Shown: positions 18,229 through 26,103, numbered from the stretch's first letter. The stretch is DNA of 36,851 nt from an uncultured Ruminococcus sp. (GCA_902763835.1 CACWTQ010000007.1:1-36851), one strand, 5' to 3'. The notes: generated by a model not told the origin, from the letters alone. Made by a program: numbers and translations.

Positions 18229-19083
18229 CGACCATATGGCGGTTGAACCGCACGGCAGAATATGCCCCGTGTCTGTGACTTTCAGTCCGATTTCATCAGC
18301 CGACACCTCACCACCGAAACGCTTTTGAAGTGTCACACCGAGCATATACTGCATAACGGACGGCGAAAGTCCCGTTGTATAGGAATTGAGAATGAAAAAC
18401 TTTGCATCGTCACTGAGTACCTGTGAACAGATTTCAACAAGCGGAAAAAGCTGCTCTTCAAGCTTCCATATCTCACCGTTAGGACCTCTTCCGTAGGACG
18501 GAGGGTCCATTATGATACCGTCATATTTATTACCACGGCGAATTTCTCTTTGAACAAATTTTACACAATCGTCAACTATCCACCTCACGGGACGGTCGGC
18601 AACACCTGACAATGAAGCATTCTCCTTTGCCCATGTAACCATACCTTTGGAAGCGTCAACGTGACAAACCTTTGCACCTGCTTTCAGACACGCAAGAGTT
18701 GCACCGCCTGTATAAGCAAAGAGATTTAAAACGTTCAGCTGTCTTTTTTCTGCTCTGATTTTGTTCATCACAAACTCCCAGTTTGCCGCCTGCTCGGGGA
18801 AAATTCCTGTATGCTTGAAACCCATAGGCTTAACACCAAAAACTATATCCTTATAAGCAACTTTCCAAACCTGTGGAAGTTTACGGTAGACCTCCCAGTT
18901 ACCGCCGCCCGACTTCGAGCGGTGATAACGTGCGTCAGCCTTTTTCCAAAGCGGATTTTCCTTTTTTGTATTCCAGATAATCTGAGGGTCGGGACGAATC
19001 AAAATCTTATCGCCCCAACGCTCCAGACGTTCACCCGAAGATGTATCGATTAACTCATATTCTTTCCAAATGGCTTCTCTCAT
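18211..19083 (-). CDS. Class I SAM-dependent methyltransferase (RlmI-like)
   Basis: About 290 aa from ATG 19083 (GGAG then GGTGA upstream). The Rossmann methyltransferase core shows NLFAYTGGATLACLKAGA (SAM-binding motif I), CHVDASKGMV (motif II) and IIMDPPSYGRG (the DPPxY-like catalytic motif IV). This pattern is typical of 23S rRNA cytosine-C5/guanine-N2 methyltransferases of the RlmI/RlmK type, but the PUA domain of RlmI is not obvious, so the exact target is unknown. It starts 18 nt after glmM. The C-terminal residues come from a repeat-like palindrome. Confidence 0.8.
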   Translation of the reverse strand: MREAIWKEYELIDTSSGERLERWGDKILIRPDPQIIWNTKKENPLWKKADARYHRSKSGGGNWEVYRKLPQVWKVAYKDIVFGVKPMGFKHTGIFPEQAANWEFVMNKIRAEKRQLNVLNLFAYTGGATLACLKAGAKVCHVDASKGMVTWAKENASLSGVADRPVRWIVDDCVKFVQREIRRGNKYDGIIMDPPSYGRGPNGEIWKLEEQLFPLVEICSQVLSDDAKFFILNSYTTGLSPSVMQYMLGVTLQKRFGGEVSADEIGLKVTDTGHILPCGSTAIWSADNAR

Positions 19084-19101
19084 TTTTTCACCGCTCCACA
19101 A

Positions 19102-20454
19102 TTAACAAAGTCGCTCTCTGATGAGGTCGGCAACAGCATTGCCGAGGTCGGAAATTTCCTTATAATCCTCGCCCTCCAGCATAACACGGATAAGAGGTTC
19201 TGTACCCGAAGGTCTTACTAAAATTCTTCCTCTGCCGTGGAGCTGGTCCTTTACCTTTTCAACTTCAGCTTTAATCATTTTGTCTGTAAAATATTTATCC
19301 TTTTTTTCTGTAGCGACCTTGACGTTAATAAGTACCTGCGGATATCTCTTCATAACCTCTGCAAGCTCTGAGAGTTTCTTTCCGCTGCGTTTAATGATAC
19401 GCAAAAGCTGTACGCCCGTAAGCTGTCCGTCGCCTGTTGTGCTGTAGTCGAGAAAAATTACATGCCCCGACTGTTCACCGCCCAAGCAGTAATCATTTTC
19501 AAGCATATTTTCAAGAACGTATCTGTCACCGACAGAGGTTGAAACAAACTTGATTCCGTTTTCATCGCAGAATTTATTAAATCCCATATTGGTCATAACA
19601 GTGCCGACAACCGTATCGTTGTTGAGTTTACCTCTCTCCTTTAGGTCTTTGGCACAAATTGCAATGAGAAAATCTCCGTCAACGAGATTACCGTTTTCAT
19701 CAACGGCAAGACATCTGTCCGCATCGCCGTCAAATGCAACACCACAGTCTGTTTTGTTAGTCTTGACGTACTCAATAAGACCCTCCATATGAGTAGAGCC
19801 ACACTTTTCATTTATATTAACTCCGTCGGGTTTGTCATTAATAATGTGATAATCCGCACCAAGCTTTGAGAAAAGCTTCTCCGCTGTGGCACTTGCCGAA
19901 CCATTTGAACAGTCAACGGCAATTTTAAGACCCTCAAGACTGCCGTCTATGCTTTCCGCAATGTGGTCAATGTACGCATCGACAGCACCTGAAAGAGTAA
20001 TAACTCTGCCGAGCTTGCTGCCTGTCGGTGTGGGATAAGGGATAGAATTATCAAGAACAATAGATTCAATTTTCTCTTCAAGAGCGTCGGGAAGCTTGTA
20101 GCCGTCGGAGTTGAAAATTTTAATGCCGTTGAACTCGTGAGGATTGTGCGAGGCGGAAATCATAACGCCTGCACTTGCATTGTACTTTCTGACAAGATAC
20201 GCAACAGCCGGAGTTGGAACTGTTCCGAGATGAACAACGTTTGCCCCTACCGAACACAAGCCTGCCGTCAAAGCACCCTCCAGCATATCGGACGAAAGAC
20301 GTGTATCCTTGCCTATTAAAATAGTCGGCTTTTCGCTGCTGTCGTCATCGATAAGAACCATAGCCGCTGCCTTACCGATACTCATAGCAAGCTCACAAGT
20401 AAGTTCCGAATTTGCAATGCCTCTTGCACCGTCTGTTCCAAATAATCTACCCAT
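19102..20454 (-). CDS. glmM: Phosphoglucosamine mutase
   Basis: Interconverts glucosamine-6-phosphate and glucosamine-1-phosphate on the way to UDP-GlcNAc for peptidoglycan. 450 aa, full length. The active-site serine is Ser102 in VMISASHNP, the metal loop is DGDADR, and the phosphate-binding loop near the C-terminus is RPSGTEPLIRVM. The N-terminus MGRLFGTDGARG is characteristic of GlmM rather than of broader phosphohexomutases. It lies 128 nt downstream of ruvB and is followed closely by the methyltransferase gene. Confidence 0.95.
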   Translation of the reverse strand: MGRLFGTDGARGIANSELTCELAMSIGKAAAMVLIDDDSSEKPTILIGKDTRLSSDMLEGALTAGLCSVGANVVHLGTVPTPAVAYLVRKYNASAGVMISASHNPHEFNGIKIFNSDGYKLPDALEEKIESIVLDNSIPYPTPTGSKLGRVITLSGAVDAYIDHIAESIDGSLEGLKIAVDCSNGSASATAEKLFSKLGADYHIINDKPDGVNINEKCGSTHMEGLIEYVKTNKTDCGVAFDGDADRCLAVDENGNLVDGDFLIAICAKDLKERGKLNNDTVVGTVMTNMGFNKFCDENGIKFVSTSVGDRYVLENMLENDYCLGGEQSGHVIFLDYSTTGDGQLTGVQLLRIIKRSGKKLSELAEVMKRYPQVLINVKVATEKKDKYFTDKMIKAEVEKVKDQLHGRGRILVRPSGTEPLIRVMLEGEDYKEISDLGNAVADLIRERLC

Positions 20455-20582
20455 AATTAAAAAATCTCCTTTATCAAAATTGTCATACTCAATCTATATT
20501 CAAATATACTTTTATTAATGAGAAATTAAAAGCCTAAATCATTTACCGCAGGCAAACTTCACGCTGCAACGCAGCACTTCAT

Positions 20583-21632
20583 TCAATCGAAGAGTGTCGG
20601 ACTTCCCGGCATAACTCCGTTTGGAGGTGACAAATCCAGATGCTGACATGCCGCAAACGTCACGCAACGACCTCTCGGGGTGCGGCTCAGGAATCCTATC
20701 TGCATCAAATACGGCTCGTAAACATCTTCGATAGTAACCGCCTCTTCACCGATAGCCGCCGCCAAAGTTTCAAGACCAACAGGACCTCCATTATAAAATT
20801 TTATAATGGCTTCAAGCATTCGTCTGTCGTTCGCATCAAGACCCAGCTCGTCAATTTCAAGCTTATCGAGGGCAATTCTTGCTATGTCACAAGTGATAGT
20901 TCCGTCGCCCATAATCTGTGCAAAATCACGAACACGCTTTAAAAGTCTGTTTGCAATTCTCGGAGTTCCTCTCGAACGTGAAGCAATTTCCAATGCACCG
21001 TCATTGTCAATCGGAATATTCAGAATACCTGCACTTCTGCGAACTATCTCCGCAAGCTCTTCGGCGGTGTACAGTTCCAATCTAAGAACAACTCCGAAAC
21101 GATCACGGAGAGGAGCGGTAAGCTGACCTGCCCTTGTTGTCGCACCGACCAGAGTAAACTTCGGCAGTGGCAAGTGATACGAAGCCGCCATTTGCCCTTT
21201 GCCCGTGATTATGTCAATCGCAAAATCCTCCATTGACGGATAAAGAACCTCCTCAACGGCTCTTGAAATTCTGTGAATTTCATCGATAAACAGAACATCG
21301 CCCGTACTGAGATTTGTAAGAAGTGCCGCCAAATCTCCGGGTTTCTCGATAGCAGGACCCGAGGTTATACGCAAATTAACATTAAGCTCGTTTGCTATAA
21401 TCTGTGACAGCGTGGTTTTACCAAGACCGGGAGGACCGTACAGTAAAACGTGGTCGAGAATTTCCCCTCGCTTTTTAGCTGCCTCAATGAAAACTTTCAG
21501 ATTCTCTTTAACTTTTTCCTGACCGATATATTCGTCAAGAGTTTTAGGACGCAGCGGATTTTCCGAACCCAAAGTATCTTCGGGAATTTCGGAAGCCGAA
21601 ACAATCCTATCCTCAAAATCCATTTCTTCCAA
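20583..21632 (-). CDS. ruvB: Holliday junction branch migration helicase RuvB
   Basis: AAA+ motor of the RuvABC resolvasome, 349 aa. Walker [10 protein letters not shown], Walker B LFIDEIHR, sensor region [18 protein letters not shown] and the C-terminal winged-helix region ([10 protein letters not shown]) are intact. The frame opens at TTG 21632 (AAGGA at 9 nt); ATG 21623 is an alternative. RuvB normally needs RuvA to load on junctions, and ruvA just upstream is disrupted, so its function here is in question. Confidence 0.95.
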   Translation of the reverse strand: MEEMDFEDRIVSASEIPEDTLGSENPLRPKTLDEYIGQEKVKENLKVFIEAAKKRGEILDHVLLYGPPGLGKTTLSQIIANELNVNLRITSGPAIEKPGDLAALLTNLSTGDVLFIDEIHRISRAVEEVLYPSMEDFAIDIITGKGQMAASYHLPLPKFTLVGATTRAGQLTAPLRDRFGVVLRLELYTAEELAEIVRRSAGILNIPIDNDGALEIASRSRGTPRIANRLLKRVRDFAQIMGDGTITCDIARIALDKLEIDELGLDANDRRMLEAIIKFYNGGPVGLETLAAAIGEEAVTIEDVYEPYLMQIGFLSRTPRGRCVTFAACQHLDLSPPNGVMPGSPTLFD

Positions 21633-21653
21633 ATTAAGTCTTCCTTTTTAATT

Positions 21654-22233
21654 TTATTTTTTTCCAAATTCAAGTAATGTTTTGTGAATAAGTTCTTCAA
21701 CCGATAAACTACTGTCAAATGTTGACAATATCGGCATAACATCATCACTGCTGTATCCGAGAACTGCCAAAGCTTCAACGGCATTTTTTATGTTGCCCAA
21801 ATCAAAACCGACAGCTGTAGATTTAGCCGGAATATTAATATTTGATTCTTTGATGTCAAGCTTTTTTCTGTGCAAGCTTATTTCCGACGCCTGCGGCTTT
21901 CGTCAAAGTTTTTGCATCGTTTGAGCCTATGCACACGGCAACCTGTTCCGGCGAAAATTCCGACAGGATAGCTATTCCCACCTTTGCTCCAACACCACTC
22001 ACGCTTATCAAAATTTTAAAACATTCCAGTTCCTGAGTTGTCGTGAATCCGAACAGTTCAACAGAGTCTTCCCTTACCGACATATATGTGTAAAGCGTGA
22101 CTTCACTGCCGATTTGCGGAAGTTCTCTTATTGTTGAAAGTGACGTACTGCATTTATATCCGACACCGCTGCATTCCACAACGACAAAATTCTGCATACG
22201 GTGAATTAATGTTCCTTTTAAACTGTATATCAT
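21654..22233 (-). pseudogene. ruvA: RuvA, frameshifted by an apparent internal deletion
   Basis: Holliday junction-binding subunit that loads RuvB. Residues 1 to about 120 (22233 down to about 21870) encode the OB-fold domain I and the helix-hairpin-helix domain II, including KILISVSGVGAKVG and TKAAGVGNKLAQ. Reading then hits TGA at 21856 after KKA. Domain III (the RuvB-binding three-helix domain: AVEALAVLGYSSDDVM and SLSVEELIHKTLLEFGKK) is intact but in the +1 frame down to 21654. The segment between, normally RI-x-LELK-like, is missing, consistent with loss of about 20 nt near the sequence AAGCTTGCACAGAAAAAAGC. Starts 7 nt after ruvC. Either a real lesion, a tolerated split, or an assembly error. 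Confidence 0.85.
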
Positions 22234-22240
22234 CAGCTAT

Positions 22241-22762
22241 TTATCCCCCTTTTGCGGGCAACGTCCGCATATTTAAAAATTCTTTCAATGGCGAGCCGTT
22301 TGCTTGAGTGTGACAGATTGCGATTGCAAGTGCGTCTGCCGTATCGTCAAGCTTAGGCATTTTTTCAAGCTTCAAAAGACGCTTTGTCATCTCCATAACC
22401 TGTTCTTTCTTTGCCTTGCCGTAACCTGTAACGGCTGTTTTGACTTGCAGCGGAGTGTACTCGAAAATAGGCACACTTTTAAGTTTAGCCGCAAGCAGGA
22501 TAACACCTCTCGCCTGAGCAACGTCAATAGCTGTTTTCTGATTATTCTGAAAGTACAGCTTTTCGATTGACATAACATCGGGCTTGCACTTATCGAGAAC
22601 CGTATTCATTTCGTTGAAAATTATTTCAAGCCGCAAATCAAAACTCTGGGTAGGCTTAGTCAAAATCGCACCGTAACCCAATGTGTGATATTTATTATTG
22701 TAAAATTCAATACCGCCGTAACCGACAATAGCGTAACCGGGGTCAATACCCAAAACTACCAT
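22241..22762 (-). CDS. ruvC: Crossover junction endodeoxyribonuclease RuvC
   Basis: Dimeric nuclease that cuts Holliday junctions, 173 aa. Catalytic acids are visible: Asp7 in LGIDPGYA, Glu in SIEKLYF, and the aspartates of KLDDTADALA. The ATG follows GACGGAGAGATATA. Its last codons (RTLPAKGG) are encoded by a GCGGGCAACGTCCGC palindrome (22254-22268), so the extreme C-terminus is probably repeat-derived. First gene of the ruvC-ruvA-ruvB set. Confidence 0.95.
   Translation of the reverse strand: MVVLGIDPGYAIVGYGGIEFYNNKYHTLGYGAILTKPTQSFDLRLEIIFNEMNTVLDKCKPDVMSIEKLYFQNNQKTAIDVAQARGVILLAAKLKSVPIFEYTPLQVKTAVTGYGKAKKEQVMEMTKRLLKLEKMPKLDDTADALAIAICHTQANGSPLKEFLNMRTLPAKGG
22254..22268. repeat. 15-bp palindrome at the ruvC 3' end
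   Basis: GCGGGCAACGTCCGC, related to the copies at 18185, 18214, 23252 and 31195. It lies inside ruvC and encodes part of its C-terminal tail. Confidence 0.5.
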
Positions 22763-22799
22763 TATATCTCTCCGTCTGACACAATTCCATATTTAGATT

Positions 22800-22828
22800 A
22801 TTATACCATATTTGTGAAAAATGAGCAA
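22800..22828 (-). promoter_or_regulatory. Promoter of the ruv operon
   Basis: Minus strand TTGCTC, 17 nt, TATAAT, with TG-N before the -10 (extended -10). The start of transcription would be about 30 nt before the ruvC ATG. The -35 is weak (three of six matches). No SOS box is seen. Confidence 0.55.
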
Positions 22829-22901
22829 CACATTAAATCGCACTATTATGTATTTTTATTTTGGTAAAAATATGTATAATATTGAAAGGACTGTTGATTT
22901 T

Positions 22902-23279
22902 ATGAAAGATTTCAAACTTGTAATATTACCTCTTGCATTGATTGTTACAATTATGTTCGGAGGATGCGGAAAGATGGTCATTAACTGTGAAGCCGACGAA
23001 ATAAAGCTTTATTCTTGGGAATATTTTGGCGAGCAGGGTCTTGTTTCAACGCTTGAATTTGCAGATGATAATGCTGTTCTGAAAATCAATAACAAAGATG
23101 TACAGTGTGAAATAAAAGGTCTTTGTGTTTTTGGCGAAGACAGCTTTGTGATTATAGATAATTCTCTTAAAAAGGAATTTCCGTTTAAGTACACACTTTC
23201 AGGCACAGAACTTAGTCTTGAATATAACGGCGACAGTATAAATTTTGCTAAGCGGACAACGTCCGCAGGAGATACGTGA
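22902..23279 (+). CDS. Small predicted lipoprotein, unknown function
   Basis: 125 aa from ATG 22902 (AAAGGA 11 nt upstream). A signal peptide with a lipobox is seen: MKDFKLVILPLALIVTIMFG followed by GC, with Cys22 as the lipidation site. The mature part is short, with predicted beta strands (LYSWEYFGEQGLVSTLEF) and no catalytic motif, and resembles small cell-envelope lipoproteins of Clostridia; no family name is offered. Its last residues come from a palindrome (23252-23266), and its TGA stop lies inside the ACGTGAAGATAG end of the R element at 23274, so the original C-terminus may have been replaced. Confidence 0.7.
   Translation: MKDFKLVILPLALIVTIMFGGCGKMVINCEADEIKLYSWEYFGEQGLVSTLEFADDNAVLKINNKDVQCEIKGLCVFGEDSFVIIDNSLKKEFPFKYTLSGTELSLEYNGDSINFAKRTTSAGDT
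23252..23266. repeat. 15-bp palindrome at the lipoprotein gene end
   Basis: GCGGACAACGTCCGC, a perfect 6-bp stem with a 3-nt loop, directly before an R element. Related copies lie at 18185, 18214, 22254 and 31195. Confidence 0.55.
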
Positions 23280-23431
23280 AGATAGACTTTAAAACAATAA
23301 CTTCAACTACCCGACCGAAAGTATTTGTTATAATTGTTATTATATTTAATAAATCCGGTTAAAAACTACCGCATAAAACAAACTATCAGTCGGGTAATAA
23401 AAATTATGGATAAAACGAACTATCTTCACGT
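23274..23431. repeat. R-family repeat, complete copy (about 158 bp)
   Basis: The left end is ACGTGAAGATAG, 23 nt, ACCCGACCGAAAGT; the right end is the inverse, ACTATCAGTCGGGT, 24 nt, CTATCTTCACGT. The interior holds GGTTAAAAACTACCGCAT, shared in variant form with the copy at 31217 (GGTCAAAAACTACCGCAT). No ORF. It lies between the lipoprotein gene and the htpG promoter and looks like a non-autonomous mobile or structured repeat. Confidence 0.75.
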
Positions 23432-23472
23432 GTTCAAAATTTAAAGTTAATAGTTTATTCACAGATAAACTA

Positions 23473-23501
23473 TTGACAAATTCTCGAATTTGTTATATAA
23501 C
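23473..23501 (+). promoter_or_regulatory. Sigma-A promoter of htpG
   Basis: TTGACA (23473-23478), 17 nt, TATAAC (23496-23501): a near-consensus housekeeping promoter. The predicted start of transcription falls at about 23507, inside the CIRCE operator. Confidence 0.85.
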
Positions 23502-23505
23502 TATT

Positions 23506-23532
23506 TTAGCACTCCAAGAATAAGAGTGCTAA
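23506..23532 (+). promoter_or_regulatory. CIRCE operator (HrcA site)
   Basis: TTAGCACTC, 9 nt, GAGTGCTAA: a perfect match to the CIRCE inverted repeat bound by the heat-shock repressor HrcA. It overlaps the predicted transcription start of htpG, so HrcA would block initiation under normal conditions. hrcA is not in the window. Confidence 0.95.
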
Positions 23533-23559
23533 TTCATTGAAAGTTACGAGGTACAATAT

Positions 23560-25437
23560 ATGGCAAAGACAGAATTCAAGTCGGAATCCAAAAGACTTCT
23601 CGACTTAATGATTAACTCTATTTACACACATAAGGAGATTTTCCTCAGAGAGATTATCTCCAATGCAAGCGATGCTATCGACAAGCTTTATTACATCTCA
23701 CTCACCGACCAGAATGTCGGTCTTAACAAGGACGAGTTCAAAATCAATATCGAGATTGACAAGCCGAACAGAATTATCACAATCACCGACAACGGTATCG
23801 GTATGGATAAGGATGACCTCGACAACAATCTCGGTACTATCGCAAACAGCGGTTCTTTTAAGTTCAAGCAAGAGAACGAAAAGAATGATGACGTTGATAT
23901 TATCGGTCAGTTCGGTGTAGGTTTCTACTCTGCATTTATGGTTGCAGACGAGATTACCGTACAAACACGCAAGTACAACGTTGACCAAGCTTATCAATGG
24001 AAAAGCTCGGGTGCTGACGGCTATGAGATTACCGAGATTGAAAAGGATAATGTCGGCACAAAAATTATCCTCAAAATCAAAGAGGATACCGAGAGCGAGA
24101 ACTATTCGGAGTTCCTTGAGAAGTACAAGATTTCCGCACTTGTTTCCAAGTACTCCGATTACATACGCTATCCTATCATAATGGAAATGGAACACAGAAA
24201 GCTCCGTGAGGACAGCGATCTTGAGAACCCCGAGTATGATGAAGTAACCGAGGACGAAGTTCTCAACAGTATGATTCCTATTTGGCAGAGAAACAAAAAG
24301 GACGTTACAGAGGACGAATACAACGAGTTCTACAAGCAGAAGTTTTTCGACTGGGAGAATCCTGCAAGAGTTTTCTCGAACTCCGTTGAGGGTGTTGTAA
24401 CGTTCAAGTCGCTCCTATTTATTCCGTCGAAAGTTCCGTTTGACTACCACACAAAGGAGTATAAGAAAGGCTTGCAGCTTTACAGCAGCGGCGTTCTCAT
24501 TATGGACAAGTGTTCCGATTTGCTCCCCGAGCATTTTTCATTTGTAAAGGGTGTAGTTGATTCACAAGACCTTTCGCTTAACATTTCAAGAGAAATGCTT
24601 CAGCATGACAGACAGCTCAAAAACATCGCTTCAACTTTGGAGAAGAAGATTAAGAACGAGCTTTCCTCTTGGCTCAAAAACGACCGTGAGGGTTACGAGA
24701 AGTTCTATGCCAACTTCGGCAGAAACATCAAATACGGTCTTGTAGCAGATTACGGTGCTCACAAGGATAACGTTAAGGATTTGGTACTCTTCTACTCTTC
24801 AACCGAGAAGAAGCTTGTAACACTGAAAGAGTATGTTGAGAGAATTGGTGAAGACCAGAAAGACATCTACTTCGCAACAGGTGAAAGTATCGACAGTATC
24901 GATAAGCTTCCCCAGACCGAGTACTTCCGTGACAAGGGCAGAGAAATTCTCTACTGTGCGGAGGAAATTGACGAGTTCGCATTCCAGAGTATGGGCGACT
25001 ATAACGGCAAGAGTTTCAAGAACATCGTAAACGAGGACGTTGAAGAAGAGAGCGACGACAACAAGACCGAGAACAAAAACGACGATGATACACTTAAGTT
25101 CATCAAGGAAACTCTTGGTGACAAGGTAAACGAGGTTGTATTCTCGAAGAAGCTTAAGAGCCACCCTGTTTGTTTGACCGCTAAAGGCGGAGTTTCTTTT
25201 GAGATGGAGAAGTATATGGCACTTGCACAGCCTGAAGCTATGGTAAGAGCGGAAAGAGTTCTTGAAATTAACGCTTCTCACCCGGCAGTAAATGCACTTA
25301 TCGCAAACATTACTGCCGACAAGGAAAAGGCAGAGAAATACGCAAAGCTCCTTTACACTCAGGCTGTTATTATTGCAGGCTTGCCTGTTGAAAATCCGTC
25401 AGAGTATGCAGACCTTGTTTGCAGTTTAATGAACTGA
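23560..25437 (+). CDS. htpG: Molecular chaperone HtpG (Hsp90)
   Basis: Cytosolic ATP-dependent chaperone, 625 aa, the usual bacterial Hsp90 length. The GHKL ATP site shows EIISNASDAIDKL, ITDNGIGMDKDDL and GQFGVGFYSAFMV; the middle domain contains NISREMLQHD; the charged linker typical of eukaryotic Hsp90 is absent. The ribosome site is TTACGAGG before ATG 23560. Codon use (AAG, GAG, GAC, TTC) is more biased than in neighbouring genes, suggesting high expression. Regulation by HrcA is shown by the CIRCE element; in Bacillus subtilis htpG is not in the HrcA regulon, so the control differs. Confidence 0.97.
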   Translation: MAKTEFKSESKRLLDLMINSIYTHKEIFLREIISNASDAIDKLYYISLTDQNVGLNKDEFKINIEIDKPNRIITITDNGIGMDKDDLDNNLGTIANSGSFKFKQENEKNDDVDIIGQFGVGFYSAFMVADEITVQTRKYNVDQAYQWKSSGADGYEITEIEKDNVGTKIILKIKEDTESENYSEFLEKYKISALVSKYSDYIRYPIIMEMEHRKLREDSDLENPEYDEVTEDEVLNSMIPIWQRNKKDVTEDEYNEFYKQKFFDWENPARVFSNSVEGVVTFKSLLFIPSKVPFDYHTKEYKKGLQLYSSGVLIMDKCSDLLPEHFSFVKGVVDSQDLSLNISREMLQHDRQLKNIASTLEKKIKNELSSWLKNDREGYEKFYANFGRNIKYGLVADYGAHKDNVKDLVLFYSSTEKKLVTLKEYVERIGEDQKDIYFATGESIDSIDKLPQTEYFRDKGREILYCAEEIDEFAFQSMGDYNGKSFKNIVNEDVEEESDDNKTENKNDDDTLKFIKETLGDKVNEVVFSKKLKSHPVCLTAKGGVSFEMEKYMALAQPEAMVRAERVLEINASHPAVNALIANITADKEKAEKYAKLLYTQAVIIAGLPVENPSEYADLVCSLMN

Positions 25438-25528
25438 TATCGATGATAAAGACAGAAAATGTAGGAATTCATTCTGGTGATTTGATTATTATTCGCTTAC
25501 ATTAGTTTTAATTTAAAGCAATGTACAA

Positions 25529-25640
25529 TTTCTCTGTTATAGTTTACACACAAACTATAAGGAACTGTCAGAAAATAACTTGAACATTTATACTTGTCTA
25601 ATTTGTTCAACTTATTTCCCAACAGTTCCTAACAGAGAAA
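25529..25640. repeat. Hairpin downstream of htpG, split by a MITE
   Basis: TTTCTCTGTTATAGTTT (25529-25545) pairs with AAACTATAA (25552-25560) plus CAGAGAAA (25633-25640) once the MITE and one TAA copy are removed. The restored stem is a perfect 17 bp with a 6-nt loop. It may be the htpG terminator or part of another element; no T-run follows on the plus strand. Confidence 0.65.
25561..25629 (-). mobile_element. MITE-like element, short copy (69 bp)
   Basis: The ends are GGAACTGTCAGAAAATAAC and, inverted, ACTTATTTCCCAACAGTTCC. The element is flanked by a 3-bp direct repeat TAA (25558-25560, 25630-25632). Compared with the 155-bp copy at 31249 it lacks 86 bp of the middle, consistent with deletion between TCTAATT-like repeats, and it lies in the opposite orientation. 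No coding capacity. Confidence 0.85.
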
Positions 25641-25664
25641 TCTGAAATTCCCCTATCTGATTAT

Positions 25665-25712
25665 CTTTCGGTCGGGTTCGTGAAGTTAGAAATAAAAAGA
25701 CTATCTTCACGT
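25665..25712. repeat. R-family repeat, single end
   Basis: CTTTCGGTCGGGT, exactly 23 nt, CTATCTTCACGT. This is the right-hand end of the R family; I find no matching left end after htpG. It lies upstream of the tRNA promoter. Confidence 0.65.
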
Positions 25713-25756
25713 GTTAAAAATACGGATTTAAAATAAAAAATTTTTTTTAAAAAGTG

Positions 25757-25785
25757 TTGACAAATGTAAAAAGCTATGATATAAT
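25757..25785 (+). promoter_or_regulatory. Promoter of the tRNA-Ser pair
   Basis: TTGACA (25757-25762), 17 nt, TATAAT (25780-25785): a perfect consensus sigma-A promoter 13 nt before the first tRNA, as expected for a strong stable-RNA promoter. Confidence 0.92.
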
Positions 25786-25798
25786 ATAGAGGTCGTTT

Positions 25799-25884
25799 GG
25801 AGAGGTGTCCGAGTGGTTTAAGGAGCTAGTCTTGAAAACTAGTGATACCGAGAGGTACCAAGGGTTCGAATCCCTTCCTCTCCG
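25799..25884 (+). tRNA. tRNA-Ser (anticodon UGA)
   Basis: The acceptor stem GGAGAGG/CCTCTCC has discriminator G. The anticodon arm CTAGT-CTTGAAA-ACTAG gives anticodon TGA. The long variable arm (GATACC-GAGA-GGTACC) is typical of serine tRNAs, and the T arm is AAGGG-TTCGAAT-CCCTT. CCA is not encoded. It reads UCN codons, mainly UCA. Confidence 0.96.
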
Positions 25885-25906
25885 CTTATAATATAACTTT
25901 GCTTTT

Positions 25907-25994
25907 GGAGGATTACTCAAGAGGTCGAAGAGGCTCCCCTGCTAAGGGAGTAGGTCGGGTAACCGATGCGAGGGTTCAAATCCCTTGTCCTCCG
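25907..25994 (+). tRNA. tRNA-Ser (anticodon GCU)
   Basis: The acceptor stem GGAGGAT/GTCCTCC has discriminator G and an encoded CCA (25995-25997). The anticodon arm CTCCC-CTGCTAA-GGGAG gives anticodon GCT, with a long class II variable arm. It reads AGC/AGU. It lies 22 nt after tRNA-Ser(UGA), in one transcript. Confidence 0.96.
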
Positions 25995-25996
25995 CC

Positions 25997-26036
25997 AAAA
26001 ACTCGCTTACAAACATAAGCGAGTTTTTGTCTTTTT
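25997..26036 (+). terminator. Terminator of the tRNA operon
   Basis: ACTCGCTTA-CAAACA-TAAGCGAGT, with flanking A/T pairs, is followed by TTTTTGTCTTTTT. A strong intrinsic terminator on the plus strand, directly behind the second tRNA. Confidence 0.93.
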
Positions 26037-26103
26037 ATTACCAAAAATAATTACTTTCTCTATGAAATATACACTGCTAAAAATAAATTATTATAAAAAG
26101 TAC

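Noticed and set aside
21850..21875. Programmed frameshifting as an explanation for ruvA
   Set aside because: The A-run phase does not fit a -1 slippery heptamer with codons A-AAA-AAG in the zero frame, domain III needs +1, and a conserved helix is missing at the junction, which frameshifting would not explain.
22852..22880. A promoter for the lipoprotein gene at TATAAT 22875
   Set aside because: The -10 is good, but no acceptable -35 lies 16-18 nt upstream; too weak to list as a feature.
23698..24195. Long minus-strand frames opposite htpG (165 and 160 codons; the second at 24799-25281)
   Set aside because: These are mirror frames caused by the strongly biased codon use of htpG; there is no promoter or ribosome site.
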